Shown in pieces: positions 33,801 through 44,200 of a stretch of DNA of 64,000 nt (its first letter is position 1; each line of letters opens with the position of its first letter). The DNA is taken from NCBI RefSeq assembly GCF_963676685.1, contig NC_092345.1, positions 49,373,838-49,437,837 of the forward strand. The letters run 5' to 3'. Under the pieces are notes generated by a model. The model did no database searches, had not been told where the DNA came from, and worked only from the letters and a program-made list of their open reading frames with translations. A program made the position numbers and the translations under genes. Source of the stretch: Mytilus edulis. Lineage: Eukaryota > Mollusca > Bivalvia > Mytilida > Mytilidae.

Positions 33801-35205
33801 TCTAAGAATGTGTAGTAATTTCGAAAGCGGTGATAAACCTAATAATAAAACAGAACACTAAACAAACTGTTGATAAAGGTAATAAGCATGTACAAAATAA
33901 TGTAATAATGGAGGTAATTATAACTTGGATGGAGAGTTGCCTCATGGCACTAATACCACATCTTATATCTACTATCTAATAATTAATATCAAAACTATAA
34001 TTGTGACTCCCCTGTTTAACCAGTACCAAATATTAAACATTTCTAAAATATTTCAGCCAAAAACTCGTTATGAATCTGGATTTAGAATATTGTTGAATCA
34101 TACATGTTTTTCAACATATACCAAAAATGTTTCAAATACCAGCATGACAAAGACGATTATAGCGCATTATTCTCCTACAGATCAAATTTAGATAAAAGAC
34201 TGGGTCAAATCTTGCTTAGACACTTAGCTTTCGAAAGTCTATCGATGCATTTACTTTAAGGCTTTATTTAACTTTCTTAATTTATTCGATTATATTACAG
34301 ACTGATAATAAAATCTTGCAAATCGATAAAGAAGAGACTAAGTGAGGTGATAAACAGTTTATTTTGTAAGTTTGCATTAATATTTTTTTTTTATAAAACA
34401 GTACATATGATTTGGAGATCGTATATCTCTGCAGTATATTCATATTTCAATATATCGAAAGTAAATATATATATGAATGAATACATGTTGTTCATACAGA
34501 TAAAAAATGAATATCTTGTAATTATTCTATTATTCGAACTTGCAATAATACATTTGGTAATAAAAAATTGTAAGTATATAAATCGATTGACTGAAGTTCA
34601 ATGCTGAAATGAAGATGAGATAATTGATGAGAAAACACAAATTGGTCACAAATAATGTTTATTTTTCAAAACAAATAGTCCTTTCAGGCTATGTGTAAAT
34701 TTCGTGGACCTTATATATATATTAGCAATAAGGTGTTGTTTCAGTACTGATTTTGATTTTTTGTACGTTTTTACAGGTACACTTTATTTTTCGATGAAAG
34801 ATCTAAAAACAAAACCCAATTTAACTACAATACATGTTTTAAAAGATATATTGAGCATAAGTGAATCCAAAATAAGATACGTCGTCAATACATGTATGTT
34901 TATTGGAAATATGCTACTGTCTTTTTTTTTTTACATTTTTACTGCTATTTCTATTTCTAGAAATGCAATGTAATCGTTTTTGCGATATATTTTGAAGATT
35001 TTCATTTTTAATGTGTATCGATGTATATTGATTGATTGATTCCGTTTGATTTTCAATATAGACTATTTTGATAATTAAGAAAGGCATATGCGCATGCGTA
35101 CGTGGCATATATCGTTTCATTCCAATGTAAATTTAGATCCATTATTTAAAGTCCACAATTTTAAATTGTATTATAAAACTAAAATGCTATATAATTTAAG
35201 TGCAA
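33801..35205. other. AT-rich stretch without a supported gene
   Basis: A short retroelement tail is at 33,915-33,970. The rest is AT-rich with several chance open frames. This is where exons 2 and 3 of CRP-6 would be expected; no cysteine-rich segment or short exon 3 could be found. Confidence 0.45.
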
Positions 35206-35418
35206 ATACTGTAAATTCAGAAATTATTGCGTGCATTTATTTATGCGATTTTGTCATTTTAGACTTATATGCGATTTTATATTTTACGATTTTAAGAAAA
35301 ATCATGTTTAATTCATATATTATATCTTAAAATGCGAGTTTAAATTATTGCATTTACAACTCTGTCGCATTTTTCGCATTAATAAAAACCTCGCATTAAT
35401 TTCTGAAGTTTACAGTAA
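35206..35418. mobile_element. MITE-like element with TA target site
   Basis: The ends are inverted: 'actgtaaattcagaaatta' at the left and 'taatttctgaagtttacagt' at the right, flanked by TA. The interior repeats a 'gcgattttatattttacga' type motif. Size (about 213 bp), terminal repeats and TA site fit a Tc1/mariner-type MITE. It lies at the edge of the homology between the CRP-6 and CRP-4 introns. Confidence 0.7.
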
Positions 35419-35632
35419 TTAACGACAGGGGGTTTCCAAAACGAATGAGAAAAATAAACTTTGTCAATTCTGTGGTCTGCAATGAATGACTTCAACCGAA
35501 ACCCCAGAGACCACAATGTTTTTAGACCTTCAGATGTACAGGACTAGGAATATTCAATAAATGATTTTTACCAAAAAATGTATTTGAACGAAATCATCAC
35601 TTTTTTTCGTGATCAAGACTGTTTTATTTGGG

Positions 35633-35882
35633 CTGCGTCGGATAAAAATCGACCTTATGCAAATAAATATCAATACATCTGTTACCCTCTTTTGGGTTAA
35701 AAAAAATCTCAAGGGGAAGTCTGTAACTGTTTCAAAATTGATTTGAAAGAAGAACCCTGCAAAACAGACCAACATTCACCTTTTAATTTTGTAAATTTAA
35801 TGTACCAAAATCGTTCAAAGTCTTATATATCTACATGTTAACGTACACTTGAATAAGGTCGATTTCTATCCGACGCAGCTCA
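35633..35882. mobile_element. MITE-like element with 26-bp terminal inverted repeats
   Basis: The left end 'gctgcgtcggataaaaat' and the right end 'atttctatccgacgcagc' are inverted copies with one mismatch, extending to about 26 bp with 'cgacctta'. The element interrupts intron 1 of CRP-6 at a place where CRP-4 is continuous. It encodes no transposase. Confidence 0.75.
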
Positions 35883-36009
35883 TTTGTTAAGGTCAAATAT
35901 ATGGCACACCAAAATGACATGCTAACGGAAAACAAACATCTAAAAATATTTTTATCTCAGCGAAATCTTAACAAAACAAGTAACGAGTATTCTAATATAG
36001 CATACGTAC

Positions 36010-36052
36010 CAACCAAGCCAGCAAGAAGAATAAAAATCCCCATTTTCGACAT
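36010..36052 (-). pseudogene. CRP-6: orphan signal-peptide exon
   Basis: The 43-nt exon encodes MSKMGIFILLAGLV and ends in phase 1 at a GTACGT donor, exactly as in the intact genes. The intron that follows keeps a block at 35,471-35,560 that matches 24,514-24,600 in CRP-4, so this copy is closest to CRP-4. Two MITE-like elements then interrupt, and no second or third exon was found down to CRP-5. It is either a gene broken by deletion, or a gene whose mature exon has diverged beyond recognition. It could still act as an alternative first exon for the downstream genes on the same strand, but nothing shows that. Confidence 0.65.
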
Positions 36053-36129
36053 TTTTGTTGTCACTTTATTTTTATATACAATAAAATAAAGTACCGTAAA
36101 AGATGTAAACGGAGGAAGAAAGTCCAAAT

Positions 36130-36375
36130 ACAAAAACCCAACAAAACAACAATATACTGTATTTACGAATGGTCGCATTTTCTGAAAACAATTCCAAAGT
36201 ACTTAACCTGCTGGTATAAAACCATGCCATACTTTAATATAACATCAGCTTACTCAAAATTAAGTATCATTATCATTTACGAATAGTAACTTGGAGAAAT
36301 GTTGAAATGTTGAAGAAAATTCAGTTCAGTATGCGTATTTTATTCTGGTTAGTAAATTGACGTCAATGTTACTTC
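36130..36375 (-). promoter_or_regulatory. CRP-6 promoter and 5' UTR exon
   Basis: Read on minus, the candidate 5' UTR exon ends at 36,208 with ATACCAGCAG before GTTAAG. The whole segment matches 59,150-59,420 in order, sharing 'atggcatggtt', 'agcaggtta' and 'gaagaaaatt'. It lies about 160 bp upstream of the signal exon, closer than in the other genes. Confidence 0.45.
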
Positions 36376-36499
36376 AAAATACATGTGTTTGGTGTGTCAC
36401 TTCAACATGTTCAACTACAAAATCAAAATAATTAATATTGTTCTATGCCGTGAAGACATTTCAACGTGGGATAAAAGTTGTAAGCAAGTTTGTGAGTTT

Positions 36500-36942
36500 A
36501 GAATCATATTCAAAACACTATGGCTGTGGCCATTGATTGACGACCTTAATTATCCCTTTGACTGGGACAGATTAGATGAACGTTTGTCTGTAACGACCAC
36601 TGCTCACGACTTACTTATTATAGAATTTAAACTGTGGGGTAACCAAAGGTTCTTAACGCCTTCAATAATAAAAAAATTCGAAAAATTAATCAGGAAAAAC
36701 CTTTATGTTTTAATTTATATTATTGATATAAATCATAACATCGTGTTATTCCTGATTAATTTTTCGAATAACTTCATTTAGGTGTTTAGAACCTTTAGTG
36801 ACCCCACAGTTTAAGTGTCTTTAACAAGTACATAGTGAGCAGTGGTCGTTACAGACAAACGTTCACATAATCTGCCCCAGTCAATGGGATAATTTCGGTC
36901 GTCAATCAATGGCCACAGCCACACTGTTTTGAATATGATTCT
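36500..36942. repeat. Foldback element with arms of about 195 bp
   Basis: The left arm at 36,500-36,695 begins 'agaatcatattcaaaacact'. It is the reverse complement of the right arm at 36,750-36,942, which ends 'tttgaatatgattct'. The inner ends 'cgaaaaattaatcagga' and 'tcctgattaatttttcg' frame a 54-bp AT-rich loop. The arms differ by scattered substitutions and one larger gap. The two open frames here are mirror products of the palindrome. Confidence 0.85.
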
Positions 36943-38155
36943 ATTACTCTCACCTGTTTGATTGCAAAGTGATTGTAATGGATTGACAACATATGTGTAG
37001 TGGTTGGCTAATTTATTGGTTATTAAATTGTCTGTAAGCAAACGGAGTGTTCTTCAAGTAAGTTTTATTAATGCATCGACAACATTTCCGTATCTCGGAC
37101 ATCTTTTTTACTACCAATCATATACCACACTTGAAGCCGTACATCAGAACCTGTTAACTATACTATATAAAAGAAAGACCGCGTAATTTACAGCAATGTT
37201 TTAAAACATAAAGTTCAAATTTCACACAATCTCATCTAGGAATAATCATGCAGATTTGAAGAAACAAATTTAGTCATCACATACGATATGTTAACTCACC
37301 ATTGAAGCTGACTTCCATGTACGATTTACACTATTTGTGTCTCCTTTGCGTTGATCAAATACAATTTTGTTTTCCATTCATGTTGCAACGATTGACATGA
37401 GTTGTTTCATTGTGTAAGCTTGGAACTGAATTGACGTACGCATCTGCCAAATTAGCAGGGTACCACTGATGGATTTGCTAACACAAAGGGCAGGGTTGAC
37501 GTTAGGCAAAATATGGCATTGAATTTCAACTTTATTATAAAATATCACTTATTAAGGAATAATTTAATTCTTAATGGGTTCATTTCAAGAACTATTAGAA
37601 ATATTTTGGTTAATCAAATCTCTCTATGATTTTGGAGAAGTAGACAAAATACGACGAGTTTGTGCATTTTTAGGTAAACTTTATCGCCATCTAAGATCTA
37701 AAATGTTTTTCAACAAAAGATGCCGATTTATATTGGATTCATATAAACAAATATTTTCTTGATCATAGATGAGGGAGCGAAAGTAAGTGAATGCTACTAA
37801 CTATCATGCGTACGAAAAACACTCGATCAAATCATAATCAGGTAGTCATTACGTCATAGTATATAATGCGAGTTACAGTAATATCTCAACTATCATTACT
37901 TTTAAATTTGTAGTATTTTGGCTTCATTATTACATTCAGAAATATCCTACGGCTGAGTTAAGCCCATTGTTAACCTACTCCTTTTTATATATATATACCA
38001 TTGTTGGGCTAAACTTTGGGCAAAGAATATATGAATTATATTGATAGTCATGTCGATATGTGTTCACTAATTTACACGTACTAGTATATAGTAAAATTGA
38101 TGTTGATGTATCTGCATGGTTAGTACAATTATTAAATAAAGACAAATAAAGTCTG
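36943..38155. other. Intergenic, nothing firmly recognised
   Basis: A block at 36,970-37,100 with 'tgtgtagtggttggc' and 'acaacatttccgta' resembles 63,655-63,870. A 62-codon open frame at 37,574-37,762 has no recognisable family, signal peptide or exon partners. Confidence 0.4.
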
Positions 38156-38159
38156 ATCT

Positions 38160-38445
38160 GCAAAAAGCAAAATCACAAAAATGCTGAACTTCGAGGAAAA
38201 TTAAATACGAAAAGTCAATAATCAAATGGCAAAATCTAACGATAAAACACATCAAAAGGCAAAATCGAATGATAAAACACATCAAACAAGTGGACAACAT
38301 CTGTCATATTCCTGACTTGGTACAGGCATTTTCAAATGTAGACAATGGTGGATTGAACCTGGTTTTATAGTACTTAACCTCTCACTTGTACCGCAGTCGC
38401 ATCAAATTTCATTATATTGACAGCGATGCGTAAACAAAACAAAAA
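38160..38445 (-). repeat. Dispersed repeat tail
   Basis: On minus it contains 'gtaccaagtcaggaatatga' and 'gattttgtgattttgc'-like blocks. The same order is found at 45,385-45,560 and 49,590-49,830. An internal unit of about 35 bp ('aaaacacatcaaa') is duplicated at 38,245-38,290. Confidence 0.55.
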
Positions 38446-39369
38446 GACACAATAGTAAACAAAGTAAACTATTTACTTGTCACTATACCTGTGATATGGC
38501 TCGAGATAAATTGTATGCGAGATAATTTCAATGTACAAGAAAATGTAAGTTTACTTAACTGGATGAGTATCAGGGATATGAAGAAAAACATGCAATAACA
38601 AAGCCAGTGAAGAAAAACCATAACTACACGAAAACGCAAGTACAAATACTAGATGTACGTATATTCTGTTGGTGTAAGCTTTTTATTTATGTTTAATCAG
38701 GTAAATAACTGCGTAGTGTATGACTACCATTGAATTCGTAACAAATGTAGTGGAAGTAAACTGCAGCAGTTGAAACATGGGAGGACCACTATGTAAAGTT
38801 TTTGATTTTCCATAAATAGTTAAATTAAATAATCATTTAACAATTTTGTCAGTCATTTTAATTCAATTTAATCGACAATACAACAGCCTCGTAACATGTT
38901 TTAGATGTAAGAATTTGAATTTACAAAGAAAGTTATTTGATATTTCTTCGAATATTTCGTTTTTTCGAAATCATTTGTATTTGATGGTATATTTAATGAA
39001 AATCTTTTATTATATATTTTTTTTTTCAGCACAAATGCAGTGGAAATTTTCGATGCAATAACATGCAGGTTACATGTTTGATAATCTAATAAAAACTGAA
39101 ATTAAATAGTAATAATCAGAGTCCAGCAGTCATATATAATTAAAAGGAATCAGCAACATAACAGTCTCGTAATGATTACTGGTTGCAAGAAATTGAATTC
39201 ACAAAGGCAAGTTCATAGCATATATATTTTAACATCTATGTTTTTCAAACCTATTTGCAGATGATAGCGCATTTTATAAAAAAATAATAGTAAATAGCAC
39301 TGAGAACTTTTTCATATAATATGCAGCACCTCACTATGGGGTATATATTTTAAACTTGATTATATATAA

Positions 39370-39560
39370 CAGAGCTTATGTATTATATGGCGATTTATTT
39401 AAGAGAGGGTTGCTGCTAACCATGAAGCTTTTGGTCTTTTTGGCGACGTTCGAACATTTTACGAATGCTATTATGACAAGGTCGACCGTCATTAAATGTG
39501 TGTGTCACATATGACTTACAATTTGTAAACATTTTCGTAGTCATCGTTAATATTTCCCCA
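39370..39560 (+). pseudogene. LINE reverse-transcriptase remnant
   Basis: In shifting frames it contains RGLLLT, then RTFYECYYDKVDRH and, after a stop, MCVSHMTYNL. This order matches the remnant at 15,236-15,900 (LTRNLL, KFYGRHH..VD, ISVSQ). It is a small and frameshifted fragment. From 39,560 to 40,100 nothing recognisable was seen. Confidence 0.6.
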
Positions 39561-40109
39561 AATTGCGATCATAATTTGAATGTTTTGCTTGAAATGAGCA
39601 ACTCATCTTATGTCACAAATGGGAACAGGAACTTCTAAAACTAAAGGAGCAATTTGAGTTTACTTAATGGGACACCAGCTGTCAAATTCATGTTCACCGA
39701 TTCTAATCAAATTCTCATATTTGATTTATAAAAATGTAAAACATTTATCCAAACTATTAAAAGTCTTAATAAAACAATAAACAAGGCACAGGCATGGAAA
39801 TACGTAGCTTCGTTTCGTGTGTATTTGAATCTATACGCCATCTAACTATTTATCTCTATAATCATCCGATGGCCATATAAGCGATGTAAACATAAATATA
39901 GATACAAATAGATTAAGCAAACACGTGCTGTTGAATTATTCTAGGTCTATTTAATTTCAGATTTCAGATAAAAAATAAATGTTTATCATCGTTTTTACCT
40001 GTATTAGAATGTTTATTTGTGGATCGAATCAGTCAATCAAATGATTTACATTTGTTTCACTTTCAATGTGACATTCTCTTCCTTAAAATAATTTTTCACA
40101 TACAATTCA

Positions 40110-40205
40110 CGTGTTATCCATCTCAAGCTATGGGGTTAAATTAAAGTTCAAATGAATACGGATTCAATGAGGTCGAATTATTCACTTGCAAGCGAAGAAT
40201 TCTTA
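40110..40205 (+). repeat. Short dispersed repeat, inverted partner at 57,480
   Basis: It contains 'gaatacggattcaatgaggt' followed by 'cgaattattcac'. The reverse complement is present at 57,490-57,535. The two copies lie on either side of the peroxidase gene. Confidence 0.6.
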
Positions 40206-40339
40206 ATCAACGTTTTTTTGCTTATTTTGACAAAATTGAACCTTATTGGCTAATAAAAAGGCAGTATTATTTCACTATTTGTATTTCATTACTGATTGAG
40301 CAAAAATATATATATATTAGGTTTTTCATATATCTCTAG

Positions 40340-40535
40340 TGCCCCTTTAAACAGGGGGTCTTGTTGTTCAATCTATAGTAACTTGTAATGTGTTTAGTGC
40401 AGGTTGTTAGGCTATGGTGTATTTTGTTTTGCTTCGATCTGTTTATACCTGTTGCAAACCAGGACCCTGTAGTTCCGTTTTTCCCCTCTCATGACTGATG
40501 TGTTTCCCTCGGTTTTAGTTTGTGACACTTTATTT
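40340..40535 (+). repeat. Dispersed repeat tail
   Basis: It contains 'tacctgttgcaaaccaggac' and 'tgtttccctcggttttagtt', landmarks of the family at 19,010 and 63,335 in a diverged form. Confidence 0.5.
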
Positions 40536-41261
40536 CTCTTCTAAAACAAAACAAACAAATCAGCCCATTTCAATTTATTTTTCGGTGTAAAATTTCATTA
40601 AACGAAAATTCTGCGAAATGATGTTATCATCTCTGGCAACCAAACAATGTGAAGTCATATGTATGCTTCTGACATCAAAATTAATCACCGGGCTTTTGAA
40701 AGATTCTTGTACACCTCAAAATGCAATAATTTGCATTAAAAACACATTTAGGTGACAAATTAGAGGTTTTTGTTACATATAATTGAATAATATATAGTTA
40801 CTTATATTATCATATGGGGGTAAAACGGAACAGCCAAAATCGTATCGTGTGTATAGGGCTTCCAACGTTTACACAATTACCGAATTTGTCATATAAGAAT
40901 CGAAATAATTCATGATAGTCGTAGACGGGTTGGAAATTCATATTCGTATTTAAGCTCTCACTGCCGCTCGGGATAAAATAATTGAATATAAATGCCCAAC
41001 CCATGGTTAAATGTAAACAAATCTTAGGCTGGCATGAAATATTTTTATTTGATGTAAAAACGTATACATGTTAAATAGCTGTCTTATATGTTTATGAAGA
41101 ATATTTATGAAAACTTAGCCACTGATTTTTATGGAAAATCTTATCTTGTGCTGATCTTATTTTTATACTAGAAGTTTTTCCAAAGAATTTACTATTCAGG
41201 ATATTTGTGATTCTTTAACTGTTTACGAAAAATAGATGTGTTTGACTATTTTTCAGTGAGA

Positions 41262-44200
41262 ATGTATTACATCATAATAGTAGCTACTGTGTTGGTAAGT
41301 TTGTTTTGATGTTAGCACCGATGTTTTAGCAAATCTAATGGAGAATAGATGTGGGGTATGTGTCAAAGAGACAACAACCTGACACAAGAGCAGAAAACAG
41401 CAAAATACCTATGGGTCTTCAACACAGCGAGAAAATCCCGCACCAAGAGACGGGTTAGATGACAAATGTGTATTAGTTCAGTGAAAATAGACTTCACACT
41501 AAACTCCGAAACACATTAATGAACTGAAATTTAAAAAAATACAACATATAAGACTAACAAGGGCCAGAGATTTCTGACTTGGGACGGACGCAAAAATGCA
41601 ACAGGGTTAAACATGTAAATGTTAACATACCGATGAACATAACTTTAAAGAATATATCTATCCCTATGAAAACTGAAATAATGAAAATTATCGCTATTTT
41701 CCGAAATTTTCCTTTGATCTTGCTGACTGATAATTTCCTTTCTCAGCGGAGTCGAGTGGTATGCAAATTATTGCTAGAAACTAAGCGGGCACATGTCGTT
41801 ACTAATGAAATTGACATGAAATTGACAACGTCGTCATAGGTAAAATAGCGATAAACAGATTATCATTGGTCATCTCAATTCGATTGTTATTCTTACTTTC
41901 GCCGTTCCGGCCAAGGCGAGAAAATCAATCTCGTTGAGATGATCAACGATAATCTATAACACACTGCAATTCAAGACAAAAATAGAAACAAAGTTGATCA
42001 TTTGCACACATGTGTACTTGTTAACAACGAAATAAACTGCACGAATGGGTTGTGACGATACCAATTGCAAATAGTTATCAAAGGTTCCAGGATTATAAAG
42101 GTACCAGCAAAATTAAAGGCAACAGAAGTTTACCAATGCTCGAATCTCATCAATCCATAAAATATACGAATGACGAAAGAAAAAAGAAATTGCATGAATC
42201 CCCAAAAGAAACAAGACCGGATGATAGACAGGATAAGTGTCACCTGAGATGCATGTAAGCTATCAATTACTCGACACGCGAATCAATTCCCAGGTAAACT
42301 GTTATAAGTTTGAATAAGACACAATCGGTATATTTACAGATAAAACCACTGCTGTTGTAGCAAAAAAGCTAAGAGCGCGGAAACATATGAATAGAGAGTT
42401 GAGACACTGATTCATCGTATCGGGGTATTAATTCTAGTTTGGAGTTACGGTCACCATTATCTTCTTATATTTTTCATGGCGGGGATGTATATAACATTAA
42501 GACAGAACAGTGACGTTGAATTCAAAGCTTTTTGTACAGAGATATATACGCCTTCTACACGATAAAAAAAAAAACCCGATAACAATGCTCTTTTGAGTGC
42601 GAAGGTGCTCCATGGCATTTTTTCTAGCATATATGTACCATTGTATTGCAGTGAAATTAAAAAATTCCCCTTACTCGATCAGTGTGGTCCTCTGTACCTT
42701 GTAGAACCTGTTTATTGTTTTATTTTCAAAATAAGTTCTTTTATTAAATGTGCATTCAGAAATTGCCATATTACAAAAAGCAAGCAAATAATGAATAAAT
42801 CCGTCAGTATTGAAGAAAAATGAAGATTTGAGACAAACCTTATATTTTCGGTAGTATCCTTAATTTGATGTTCACTGTAATATATGAGATGCAAGCACTT
42901 ACTAAAATGTGGGTTATTCAGTGGCAGGTCATCATTGTTGAAAACATCAAAGGTTTCAACTTATTTGTATAACCTCAATAGTTTTTAAACTCAAAATGAA
43001 TATTCAAATTATATAACACATTTTTAAGTAATTTCATTTGTAAACTTTTTCAAAAGTATCTGTTTAAATACTTTTAAAGCAATATTAAGTGATATGTTTC
43101 AACGTTGCAGATTATTATCGATAGCGCCAGATCAGGCTACTATCACAAAGGTAAGCACATTTCCATTCGGTAATTTTATAAACAAGGTGAAGTTAAATGA
43201 AGGTAATTTTGTTTCTCCTTTTTCATTTTTGATCCCTTTTTATTGGTTAACGCTTATAAACTGGAATTTTTCTATCAATGTGGTGTAGACCAACACATAT
43301 AAAGCATGCAAACACAAAAGCCTATTGGCATTTGATAACCTTCACTGACGGAATTCAATTCATTAATGTATGTTTGTCTTAGTTCTATCCCATCGAATTT
43401 GTTTGTTACTTTTATTTTTTTCTTTCAGATGGCTGGGTGGGGTGATATAATTTAATTTTTCTCCATTTCATTATTTTCAAATTTATCTATTTATTCTTGA
43501 ACGCTTTAAATTGTTATTTTTCTATTGGAATACTTCACACTACGTGACTGGAATCAATGAAATGTTTGACCTGTGTAACAAGTGTAATCTTAGGGGTGCC
43601 AAAATTAGGGGATGAATTTAAGATCTCAAAAATCGATTAATATAAGGGGATTATAATTATGTAACTAATAAAGACTACGGGAATTGAATAAAATCCAAAA
43701 GGGGGAGGATAAATACCTCGGTCGGAAAGCTTAATCCGTCATGTGAATCTAAACTTATCAACATGTCAAAATCTGAAACACAATGAAACCTACAAGTCAA
43801 AGTAGTTTTTGGTTTTCTGTACAAATAAATATCATACTAATAAATTCTTTTTTTTTTGGTTTTATGTTTATTTATCAGGGATTTGATTATTATTATAGTA
43901 ATTGATTGCCCAAAGAATGCTCGCTATAGATCAGTTGATGGGTCTTGTAACAACTTAATACATCCAACTTGGGGACAGGCTGGAACAGCACAGAGAAGAC
44001 TGAAGGATATAAATGGACGACCGATGGTATCATATGAGGACGGTAAGAAATTAGCTTTTAATATATAAACACATGTATATTTTTAAACCAGATAGGTTAG
44101 AATATATTATATTAACGAATAAGGAAAATAAACATATCTTCCTTTTTTATTCAACCACTTTGATTGGCAAACAACAATCTTGTGTTTTTTTAAAGAAATA

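Noticed and set aside
34590-34615. A CRP-6 exon 3 candidate after TTTCAG on minus at about 34,606
   Set aside because: Its frame runs on without the short acidic ending and stop seen in all other members, and no exon 2 was found between it and exon 1.
36383-37041. Two open frames of 132 and 76 codons with similar peptides on opposite strands
   Set aside because: They are the two arms of the foldback at 36,500-36,942 and not two genes.
37574-37762. 62-codon plus frame with a basic, leucine-rich product
   Set aside because: No start context, family match, splice partners or paralogue; the length is expected by chance in AT-rich DNA.
43430-43460. Candidate peroxidase exon after the TTTCAG at 43,430
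   Set aside because: The frame carried from the previous exon stops within a few codons; skipping to 43,899 keeps phase and gives the family N-terminus.
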